From Xanthobacter oligotrophicus (GTDB lineage: Bacteria; Pseudomonadota; Alphaproteobacteria; Rhizobiales; Xanthobacteraceae): 64,000 nt of DNA. Position 1 is the first letter of the stretch. Each line of letters begins with the position of its first letter. Below the pieces are notes generated by a model that was not told the origin of the DNA, ran no database searches, and worked only from the letters and a program-made list of their open reading frames with translations. Shown one piece after another: positions 1 through 7,187 of this stretch. Location: contig NZ_VTTL01000008.1 in assembly GCF_008364685.1 (NCBI RefSeq), forward strand, positions 186,001-250,000, in the 5' to 3' direction. The translations under genes and the position numbers were made by a program.

Positions 1-76
1 CGCATGCTGCGGCGCCGCGCGCGCCCCTCGCAACTTCAGGCGCTCGAAGGATCGCGCGCGGCCGCCGGCTGTGCCC

Positions 77-313
77 CTACCGTTTCACCAGCGAGATGAT
101 GAACAGCAGGATGATGGCGCCGATGGTGGCCGAGATGATCTGGCCGATCATGCCGCCCACCACGAACACCCCGCCGAACAGGAAGCCGCCGATGAGGGCG
201 CCGACGATGCCCACCGCGATGTTGCCGATGAGGCCGAAGCCATAGCCCTGGAAAATCTGCCCCGCCAGGAAGCCGGCGATGGCGCCGACGATGACCATCC
301 ACAAGATACCCAT
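77..313 (-). CDS. GlsB/YeaQ/YmgE-family small membrane protein
   Basis: This is a 78-residue, very glycine- and isoleucine-rich protein with three hydrophobic segments, starting MGILWMVIVGAIAGFLAG. The repeated GxxxG spacing and small size match the YeaQ/YmgE (GlsB) family of inner-membrane proteins, often linked to general stress. I chose the start at 313 over an upstream in-frame ATG because the longer version adds a charged, non-conserved stretch and because an AAAGGGGA-like ribosome site precedes 313. It is divergent from ccr. Its biochemical role is unknown in the family. Confidence 0.85.
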   Translation of the reverse strand: MGILWMVIVGAIAGFLAGQIFQGYGFGLIGNIAVGIVGALIGGFLFGGVFVVGGMIGQIISATIGAIILLFIISLVKR

Positions 314-468
314 GTCCCGTCCCCTTTCGTTGTCGCTGCCCCGGCCCGTCCGCCCCGGCGGCCGGCCCATCCCGCAACGCCCCAGCCTAGCGCCTGTAGC
401 GCGCCGCGTGAATGACAACGCGAGCGTGGCCTTGCGGTTCGCAGAACGCGGAAATTGTCCCCCGATGG

Positions 469-494
469 TCCAAAGTGGGGGGTATCGCTTTGGA
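469..494. promoter_or_regulatory. Inverted repeat upstream of ccr, possible operator
   Basis: The arms TCCAAAG (469-475) and CTTTGGA (488-494) are perfect inverted repeats separated by 12 bases, with an A/T-rich run directly downstream. The repeat lies about 85 bases before the ccr start, in the intergenic space shared with the divergent membrane protein gene. It could be a regulator site for ccr or a transcript hairpin. No regulator gene is adjacent. Confidence 0.35.
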
Positions 495-579
495 ATTTTT
501 CTCTGCTACGCTGCAACGCAAGAAGCCCCCAAAGACGCGACCGAACGGTCCGCAAAAATGCCAGGAGAGGACGAAAGCC

Positions 580-1863
580 ATGGCCCAGACGGCAGCCGCC
601 AACGCGAACGAGGGACCGGTGAAGGACCTTTATGAGCTGGGCGAGGTTCCCCCCCTCGGCCACGTCCCCGCGCAGATGTATGCCTGGGCCATCCGCCGCG
701 AGCGCCATGGGCCGCCGGAAGACTCGTTCCAGCTCGAGGTGGTGCCCACCTGGGAACTGGGCGAGAACGACGTGCTGGTCTACGTCATGGCCGCCGGCGT
801 GAACTACAACGGCATCTGGGCCGGCCTGGGCCAGCCGATCTCGCCGTTCGACGTGCACAAGGCGCCCCTCCACATCGCCGGTTCCGATGCCTCGGGCATC
901 GTCTGGGCGGTGGGCTCCAAGGTGAAGCGCTGGAAGGTGGGCGACGAGGTGGTCGTGCACTGCAACCAGGACGACGGCGACGACGAGGAGTGCAACGGCG
1001 GCGACCCCATGTTCTCGCCGTCCCAGCGCATCTGGGGCTATGAGACGCCGGACGGCTCGTTTGCCCAGTTCTGCCGGGTGCAGGCGCGCCAGCTGATGCC
1101 GCGCCCCAAGCACCTGACCTGGGAAGAGAGCGCCTGCTACACCCTCACCATGGCCACCGCCTACCGCATGCTGTTCGGCCACCCGCCGCACACGGTGAAG
1201 CCGGGCGACTACGTGCTGGTGTGGGGCGCCTCGGGCGGCCTCGGCGTGTTCGGCGTGCAGCTTGCCGCCGCCTCCGGCGCCCATGTGATCGGCGTGATCT
1301 CCGACGAGACCAAGCGCGACTACGTCCTCGGCCTCGGCGCCAAGGGCGTGATCAACCGCAAGGATTTCAAGTGCTGGGGCCAGCTGCCCAAGGTCAACTC
1401 GCCGGAATACAACGAGTGGACCAAGGAAGCCCGCAAGTTCGGCAAGGCCATCTGGGACATCAGCGGCAAGCGCGACGTGGACATCGTGTTCGAGCATCCC
1501 GGCGAGCAGACCTTCCCAGTCTCGACCCTCGTGGGCAAGCGCGGCGGCATGATCGTGTTCTGCGCCGGCACTACCGGCTTCAACATCACCTTTGACGCCC
1601 GCTACGTGTGGATGCGGCAGAAGCGCATCCAGGGCTCCCACTTCGCCCACCTCAAGCAGGCTTCCGCCGCCAACCAGTTCATCATCGACCGGCGCGTGGA
1701 CCCCTGCATGTCGGAAGTGTTCCCCTGGGACCGCATCCCCGAGGCGCACACCAAGATGTGGAAGAACCAGCACGCCCCCGGCAACATGGCGGTGCTGGTC
1801 AACGCCCCCCGCACCGGCCTGCGCACCCTCGAGGACGTGATCGAGGCTGGCGCGAAGAAGTGA
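580..1863 (+). CDS. ccrA: Crotonyl-CoA carboxylase/reductase
   Basis: This 427-residue enzyme of the medium-chain dehydrogenase/reductase superfamily reductively carboxylates crotonyl-CoA to ethylmalonyl-CoA with NADPH and CO2, the key step of the ethylmalonyl-CoA pathway for acetyl-CoA assimilation. The sequence shows the substrate-side motif GVNYNGIWAG (about residues 73-82), a nucleotide loop WGASGGLG (about 215-222) and the GSHFAH segment holding the conserved histidine (about 354) implicated in CO2 binding in characterised homologues. AGGAGAGG just upstream supports the ATG at 580. No other gene of the pathway is adjacent, so it stands alone here, convergent with murC. Confidence 0.95.
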   Translation: MAQTAAANANEGPVKDLYELGEVPPLGHVPAQMYAWAIRRERHGPPEDSFQLEVVPTWELGENDVLVYVMAAGVNYNGIWAGLGQPISPFDVHKAPLHIAGSDASGIVWAVGSKVKRWKVGDEVVVHCNQDDGDDEECNGGDPMFSPSQRIWGYETPDGSFAQFCRVQARQLMPRPKHLTWEESACYTLTMATAYRMLFGHPPHTVKPGDYVLVWGASGGLGVFGVQLAAASGAHVIGVISDETKRDYVLGLGAKGVINRKDFKCWGQLPKVNSPEYNEWTKEARKFGKAIWDISGKRDVDIVFEHPGEQTFPVSTLVGKRGGMIVFCAGTTGFNITFDARYVWMRQKRIQGSHFAHLKQASAANQFIIDRRVDPCMSEVFPWDRIPEAHTKMWKNQHAPGNMAVLVNAPRTGLRTLEDVIEAGAKK

Positions 1864-1902
1864 GATTCGCCCCTCCGCGGGCATTCGCATCCCTAAAACG
1901 CA

Positions 1903-1934
1903 AAGCGGCGGCCCCCGGGCCGCCGCTTCTGTTT
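1903..1934 (+). terminator. Rho-independent terminator after ccr
   Basis: The arms AAGCGGCGG (1903-1911) and CCGCCGCTT (1920-1928) form a 9-bp stem followed by a short T-containing tail (CTGTTT). It sits 40 bases after the ccr stop and before the convergent murC stop, so it may serve both directions. Confidence 0.7.
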
Positions 1935-2008
1935 CGGAGCACGGTCCGATCAGCTTGCACGATAAGCCGATCGGCCTTTGCGACAGGTTGGCGGTGCGCG
2001 CCGCCGCC

Positions 2009-3421
2009 TCACGCCGCCGGCTCGAGGGCGGCCAGTTCCCCCGGCAGAGCATAAGCCCAGCCGCTGATGGAGCCGGCGCCGAGGCAGATCACGTAATCAC
2101 CGGGCTTGGCCAGCGCGCCCACCACGTCGGCGAGCTTCTCCGGTCCGTCCAGCGCCGTCACCGAGCGGTGGCCGTGGGCGATGAGGCCCTGCACCAGATG
2201 GTCCCGGTCCGCGCCCTCGATGGGCGCCTCGCCGGCGGCATAGACCGGGGCCACCACCACATGGTCGGCATCGTTGAAGCAGGTGCAGAATTCGTCGAAC
2301 AGGGAGGCGAGGCGCGAATAGCGGTGCGGCTGCACCACCGCGATCACCTGTCCCTCGCTCGCGGCCCGCGCCGCCTTGAGCACGGCGGCGATCTCCACCG
2401 GGTGGTGGCCGTAATCGTCGAACACGGTGACGCCGTTCCATTCCCCGGTGCGGGTAAAGCGGCGCTTCACGCCGCCGAAGCTGGCGATGGCCTCGATGAT
2501 CTTGTCGTCCGGCACCTTCAGCTCGTGGGCCACCGCGATGGCGGCGGTGGCGTTGAGCGCATTGTGCTTGCCGGGCATGGGCAGCCTGAGGCCGGAAATC
2601 TCGTGCACCGTCTCCCCCGCCCGGTTGCGGAAGACGACGCCGAAGCGGGTGATGCCGCCCTTCAGGTCCACGTCCACCAGGCGCACGTCGGCCTGCGGGT
2701 TCTCGCCATAGGTGATGACGCGCCGGTCCTCGATGCGGCCCACCAGGGCCTGTACCACCGGATGGTCGATGCACATCACCGCGAAGCCGTAGAAGGGCAC
2801 GTTCTCCACGAAGGCCTTGAAGGCGTCCTGCACCTTGTCGAAGGTCTTGAAATGGTCGAGGTGCTCGGGGTCCACATTGGTGACGATGGCGACTTCCGTG
2901 GGCAGCTTCAGGAAGGTGCCGTCGCTCTCGTCCGCCTCCACCACCATCCAGTTGCCGTCGCCGCGGCGGGCATTGGTGCCATAGGCGTTGATGATGCCGC
3001 CGTTGATGACGGTGGGGTCGAAATTGCCGGCGTCGAGCAGGGTGGCCACCAGCGAGGTGGTGGTGGTCTTGCCGTGGGTGCCGGCGATGGAAACGCAGCT
3101 CTTCAGCCGCATCAGTTCGGCCAGCATCTCGGCACGGCGCACCACCGGCAGGCGCTTGGCGCGGGCGGCCACCAATTCGGGATTGTCGCGCTTGATGGCG
3201 GAGGAGACCACCACCACGTCCGCGTCATCCACATTGGCCGCGGCATGGCCGATCATCACCTTGATGCCGAGGTCGCGCAGGCGCTTCACGTTGGCGCTGT
3301 CCGCCACGTCCGAGCCCTGCACCTCGTAGCCGAGATTGTGCAGCACCTCGGCGATGCCGCTCATGCCGATGCCGCCGATGCCGACGAAATGGATGGAGCC
3401 GAGGCCGGACGGCAACTTCAT
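2009..3421 (-). CDS. murC: UDP-N-acetylmuramate--L-alanine ligase
   Basis: This 470-residue cytoplasmic Mur ligase adds L-alanine to UDP-MurNAc in peptidoglycan precursor synthesis. It has the N-terminal Rossmann motif GIGGIGMSG (residues 14-22) that binds the UDP-sugar and the ATP loop GTHGKTTTT (114-122). The length is normal for MurC. Its start overlaps the murG stop by four bases (ATGA), indicating translational coupling in an ftsW-murG-murC unit. The usual next gene, murB, does not follow; ccr lies convergent instead. Confidence 0.97.
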   Translation of the reverse strand: MKLPSGLGSIHFVGIGGIGMSGIAEVLHNLGYEVQGSDVADSANVKRLRDLGIKVMIGHAAANVDDADVVVVSSAIKRDNPELVAARAKRLPVVRRAEMLAELMRLKSCVSIAGTHGKTTTTSLVATLLDAGNFDPTVINGGIINAYGTNARRGDGNWMVVEADESDGTFLKLPTEVAIVTNVDPEHLDHFKTFDKVQDAFKAFVENVPFYGFAVMCIDHPVVQALVGRIEDRRVITYGENPQADVRLVDVDLKGGITRFGVVFRNRAGETVHEISGLRLPMPGKHNALNATAAIAVAHELKVPDDKIIEAIASFGGVKRRFTRTGEWNGVTVFDDYGHHPVEIAAVLKAARAASEGQVIAVVQPHRYSRLASLFDEFCTCFNDADHVVVAPVYAAGEAPIEGADRDHLVQGLIAHGHRSVTALDGPEKLADVVGALAKPGDYVICLGAGSISGWAYALPGELAALEPAA

Positions 3422-4545
3422 GCCAGTTTCCCCTGAAAGGTTGCGACCGCGCCTTTCGCCGCCAGATGCCGGACGAGATCGCCCAGTCGTTCCGCTGCGT
3501 CGAGCACGCCTTGGCTTCTGGCCTTATCCGCCATCTGCGTCAATGATCGAGGTTCGCTGGCAAAGCTGTGAAGCTCCAGCGCCACCCGGTCGGGATCGAA
3601 CTCCACCTGCCGCAGCACCAGCGCCGCGCCCACGTCCGCCAGCGAGCGGGCGTTGGCCGCCTGGTCCTGGTCGAGGGCGTGGGGCAACGGCACCAATATG
3701 GAGGGCCGGCCGATGGCGGCCAGTTCCGCCACCGTGCCTGCGCCGGAGCGCGACACCACCAGATGGGCCTGCGCCATGCGCGCCGGCAGGTCGTCGAAGA
3801 AGGGCGCCACCTGCGCCCGCACGCCGAGGCGCGCATAGGTGGCCTTCACCCGCTCCAGATCCTCCTCCCGCGCCTGCTGGGTGAGGACGAGGCGCGATCG
3901 CAGGTCGCCGTCGAGCCGCTCGATGGCCTCCGGCACCACATCGGACATCACCCGCGCGCCCTGGCTGCCGCCGAACACCAGCAGGCGCAGCTCGCCCCCC
4001 GCCAGCGGCGGATCATAGGGCGTGGCTGCGGCGGCGATGGCGGAGGGACGCAGGGGATTGCCGGTCCACACCGCCTTGGGGGCAAGCGCCGGATCGGCCG
4101 CGACGATGCCGGGAAAGCCGGTGGCGATGGCGCTGACGCGCCGCGCCAGCATGCGGTTGGCCCGGCCCATGACGCCGTTCGCCTCATGGATGAGGGTAGG
4201 CACGCCCAGCAGCGCGGCTGCCAGCAGGGGTGGGACGGTGGGATAGCCGCCGAAGCCCACCACGGCCACCGGCTTCACCCGCCGGAGCAGCGCGAGGGAG
4301 GAGACAAGCCCGGAGGCGAGGGCAAATCCGGTGCGCGCCAGCGCCACCGGGGAGCGGCCGCGCACCGTGTCGGCGGGCAGCACATGGAGTTCGCGCGCGG
4401 GGAAATGGCCGGCATAGCGCGCGGCGCGGGCATCGGTGGCGAGATCCACGTCGAACCCGCGCCGGCCGAGCGACGCCGCCAGCGCCTCGGCCGGAAACAG
4501 GTGGCCGCCGGTGCCGCCGGCGGCGAGAAGAACAATCTGCGTCAC
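3418..4545 (-). CDS. murG: Lipid II synthase MurG (GlcNAc transferase)
   Basis: This 375-residue peripheral membrane glycosyltransferase (GT28) adds GlcNAc to undecaprenyl-PP-MurNAc-pentapeptide to form lipid II. The N-terminal loop [16 protein letters not shown] is diagnostic. I took the GTG at 4545 as the start because GAGG lies five bases upstream and translation then begins directly before the conserved [14 protein letters not shown] region; an ATG at 4581 gives a non-conserved extension. It overlaps murC by four bases and follows ftsW after about 250 bases containing a tandem hairpin repeat. Confidence 0.95.
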   Translation of the reverse strand: MTQIVLLAAGGTGGHLFPAEALAASLGRRGFDVDLATDARAARYAGHFPARELHVLPADTVRGRSPVALARTGFALASGLVSSLALLRRVKPVAVVGFGGYPTVPPLLAAALLGVPTLIHEANGVMGRANRMLARRVSAIATGFPGIVAADPALAPKAVWTGNPLRPSAIAAAATPYDPPLAGGELRLLVFGGSQGARVMSDVVPEAIERLDGDLRSRLVLTQQAREEDLERVKATYARLGVRAQVAPFFDDLPARMAQAHLVVSRSGAGTVAELAAIGRPSILVPLPHALDQDQAANARSLADVGAALVLRQVEFDPDRVALELHSFASEPRSLTQMADKARSQGVLDAAERLGDLVRHLAAKGAVATFQGKLA

Positions 4546-4667
4546 ATCCACCTCGCATGGCCGATGGAATCCGCCCCGCACCTGGAGCGGCCGCCCGGAT
4601 CGGCCGGATCGGGGGCTTGCTGCCCCGCCAATGCGGCCATTCCGGGGAAGGAAGGGCTCTCTTGGCG

Positions 4668-4801
4668 GGATCGCAAGGATGCTGTCGCATCCCGCAATCC
4701 CCTTCGCTCAGGCGCCGCGCGGGCTTTTTGGGCCGGATCGCAAGGATGCTCACGCATCCCGCGATCCCCCTCGCTCAGGCGCCCCGCGGGCTTGTCAGGC
4801 C
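4668..4801. repeat. Tandem duplication of a 67-bp hairpin element
   Basis: Two similar copies lie head to tail with a 67-base period (4668-4734 and 4735-4801). Each starts GGATCGCAAGGATGC and ends near GCGGGCTT. Inside copy 2, nested arms GGATCGC/GCGATCC and GGATGC/GCATCC form a strong hairpin with a four-base loop. Copy 1 has the same inner arms and one mismatch in the outer pair. The repeat lies between ftsW and murG in the transcribed direction, and copy 2 contains the last bases and stop of ftsW. Confidence 0.75.
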
Positions 4802-5994
4802 GGGTCCGGCATGGCGCCGGCGGGCGGCGCGACCGGCCGCGCCACGGGCTCCACCGCCGGCTTCTCGGTGAGGGCCGCCAGCGCCGCCGCGCCCGGCCGC
4901 TTGCGCGAGAGGGCCAGCAGCATGCCCATGCCGAAGGCGATGGAGATGAGCGAGGAGCCGCCATAGGAGATGAAGGGCAGCGTCATGCCCTTGGCGGGGG
5001 CGATGTGCACGTTCACCGCCATGTTGATGGCCGCCTGCAGCCCGAACAGCAGCGCAAGGCCGGTGATGGCGAAGCGGGAGAAGGGGTCGCTCTCCTTCGA
5101 GGCCCGCGACAGCGACCGCAGGATGATGAAGGCGAACAGGGCGAGGATGATGAGGCACAGGATGATGCCGAACTCCTCACCCGCCACGGCGAAGACGAAG
5201 TCGGTGTGCCCGTCCGGCAGCATGCGCTTCATGGTGCCCTCGCCCGGCCCCTGGCCGAACCAGCCGCCGTTGCGGAAGGAGTTGAGCGCGGCGTCGATCT
5301 GGTAGGTGTCGCCCGAATCGGGATTGAGGAAGCGGTTGATGCGCTTCTGCACGTGGGACACGGTCATGTAGGCGATGAAGCCGCCGCCCGCGCCCACGCC
5401 CACCAACCCCACCATCCAGATCCAGCGCAGCCCGGCGAGGAAGAATAGGGACGCCCACACCAGCGAGATCAAGAGGCTCTGGCCGAAGTCCGGCTGCTTG
5501 ATCAGCAGGCCCAGCACGCTGCCGAGCAGGCCGAAGGCCAGCAGGGTGGCGGGCATCTCCGGCCGCCTTGTGCTCTCGGCGAACAGCCAGGCGGCGAGGA
5601 TGACGAAGGCCGGCTTGATGAATTCGGACGGCTGCACGGTGACGCCGGCGATGGTGAGCCAGCGCCGCGCGCCCTTCACCTCCGGCCCCACCACCAGGGT
5701 GGCCATGAGCAGCACGAAGAAGATGGCGAACACCACCATGCAGATGCGCCTGAGCGCGCGTGGCGACAGGAAGGAGGTGGCGATCATCACCACCGCGGCG
5801 GGCACCAGGAACAGCACCTGCCGGTTCACGAAGTGGAACGGGTCGGCGATGCCGAGGCGCGCGGCCACCGCCGGGCTCGCGGCAAGGCACAGGATGATGC
5901 CGATCACCATCAGGCCGCAGAGGGCGGCCAAGAGGGCGCGGTCCACCGTCCACCACCATTCGCTCAAGACGGTGCGGTCGGCGCGCGACATCAT
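4795..5994 (-). CDS. ftsW: Putative lipid II glycosyltransferase / SEDS protein FtsW
   Basis: This 399-residue polytopic SEDS-family protein is the septal peptidoglycan polymerase working with FtsI in division. It shows about ten hydrophobic segments and conserved stretches such as TIAGVTVQPSEFIKPAF, IKQPDFGQSLL and the C-terminal TLPFISYGGSSL. The ATG at 5994 is preferred because GGAG lies ten bases upstream; a second ATG follows directly at 5991, and the longer ORF adds no membrane segment. It leads the ftsW-murG-murC group. The C-terminal tail is Ala/Pro-rich. Confidence 0.95.
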   Translation of the reverse strand: MMSRADRTVLSEWWWTVDRALLAALCGLMVIGIILCLAASPAVAARLGIADPFHFVNRQVLFLVPAAVVMIATSFLSPRALRRICMVVFAIFFVLLMATLVVGPEVKGARRWLTIAGVTVQPSEFIKPAFVILAAWLFAESTRRPEMPATLLAFGLLGSVLGLLIKQPDFGQSLLISLVWASLFFLAGLRWIWMVGLVGVGAGGGFIAYMTVSHVQKRINRFLNPDSGDTYQIDAALNSFRNGGWFGQGPGEGTMKRMLPDGHTDFVFAVAGEEFGIILCLIILALFAFIILRSLSRASKESDPFSRFAITGLALLFGLQAAINMAVNVHIAPAKGMTLPFISYGGSSLISIAFGMGMLLALSRKRPGAAALAALTEKPAVEPVARPVAPPAGAMPDPA

Positions 5995-6056
5995 GGGACG
6001 GGAACTCCGGTGCGGGACATCTGCCGCACCATGCGTCCGGGACGGTTGACGAGCGA

Positions 6057-7004
6057 TTAAGACCCCATCCCCTTGCCACGGACGAAGCGCCACAGGCGCC
6101 GCGGCAGCGACCGCCGCGGCAGAGGCGGGGGTGGCGGCGGGGGCGGCAAAAGCGGCATGTCCGGCTTGACCGGGTGGAACAGCCAGTCGCCCTGCGGAAA
6201 GTCCTCGGGGCGCTCCGCGAAATACTCGGAGCGCCAGGGGCGACAGACGAATGAGCCGGGCCTGAGACCTGGATCGAGCGGCGTGTTTGAATAAAGCGTT
6301 CCGCGCCGTTCGGGGGGACAGAACGGCCCCTCGCCGCCCATATCCTCGATCTTGAGGCCGAGATGGCGGGCGACGGTGGGCAGCACGTACTCGAAATGGC
6401 CCTGCCAGCCGGGATCGCGCACCTCGTCCGCATAGGCCTCCATGAGCCGCCGCGACATGCGCATCAGCGGGTTGAACGACCGCATGCGGCAGGCCGGGTC
6501 CACATGGGCCGGCGCCAGGGCCGTGTCCATGAAATACCAGTCCGGATCATCGGCGAGGGGCAAAAGCGTGGTGGTCAGGAGGTCGGCGTCGTTGGCGGCG
6601 AAGCGCGCGAACAGGGTGCGCCAGTCGCCGGTGTAATCCACGTCGAATTCCATGATCCAGGTATGGTCATGGGGCAGCGGCCAGGCGGCAGCCATGACGA
6701 GAACGTCCACATGGCCGGGAACGAGGCCGCCATTGCGTTCCAGCTGGCGCAGGCGCTCTGGCAGCACCTGATCCGGCGGCGGATCGAGGCGTGGCTCCAC
6801 CGGGATCACGTGGTTGCCCGGATTGTGGACCAGGCGCCACTCCACCAGCCCCTCGGTCTGCCGACGCACCCGCTCGAAATGGGCCCTGATGCGGTCCGTG
6901 CACTGGGTGGTGATGAAGAGCCCGTTCGCCAAGCGCCCTGCGCCGTCTTGCACCGCGCTGTCTTGCGGCACTGCTGAAGCTTCACCTGCAACGTGAACCG
7001 TCAT
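6057..7004 (-). CDS. Conserved hypothetical protein, possibly glycosyltransferase-like
   Basis: This 315-residue protein is not confidently recognised. It contains WIMEFDVDYTGDWRTLFARF, a hydrophobic strand ending in an acidic DVD that resembles the DxD of GT-A nucleotide-sugar enzymes. It has many aromatic residues, and a run of eight or more prolines sits in the C-terminal tail before a basic end (RRSLPRRLWRFVRG). GGAGGG upstream supports the start at 7004. It is upstream of ftsW in the same direction, with about 60 bases between. A role in surface glycan synthesis is inferred from the motif only. Confidence 0.6.
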   Translation of the reverse strand: MTVHVAGEASAVPQDSAVQDGAGRLANGLFITTQCTDRIRAHFERVRRQTEGLVEWRLVHNPGNHVIPVEPRLDPPPDQVLPERLRQLERNGGLVPGHVDVLVMAAAWPLPHDHTWIMEFDVDYTGDWRTLFARFAANDADLLTTTLLPLADDPDWYFMDTALAPAHVDPACRMRSFNPLMRMSRRLMEAYADEVRDPGWQGHFEYVLPTVARHLGLKIEDMGGEGPFCPPERRGTLYSNTPLDPGLRPGSFVCRPWRSEYFAERPEDFPQGDWLFHPVKPDMPLLPPPPPPPPLPRRSLPRRLWRFVRGKGMGS

Positions 7005-7187
7005 CCATGCCCTTCCCTCCGCCCCAGATCGCGACGCCCCCATCGAAACGGGCCGCACTATAAGGCGACCGCCCCCTGACGTAGCGTCCTCCTGATACCG
7101 CCGCCCACCAAGGCGCGGCATCGCCGATGCCGGTTCCCAAGCCGCGCCGCCATCGCGCAATCGGCCCGGAATGCCTATCTTGAGACG

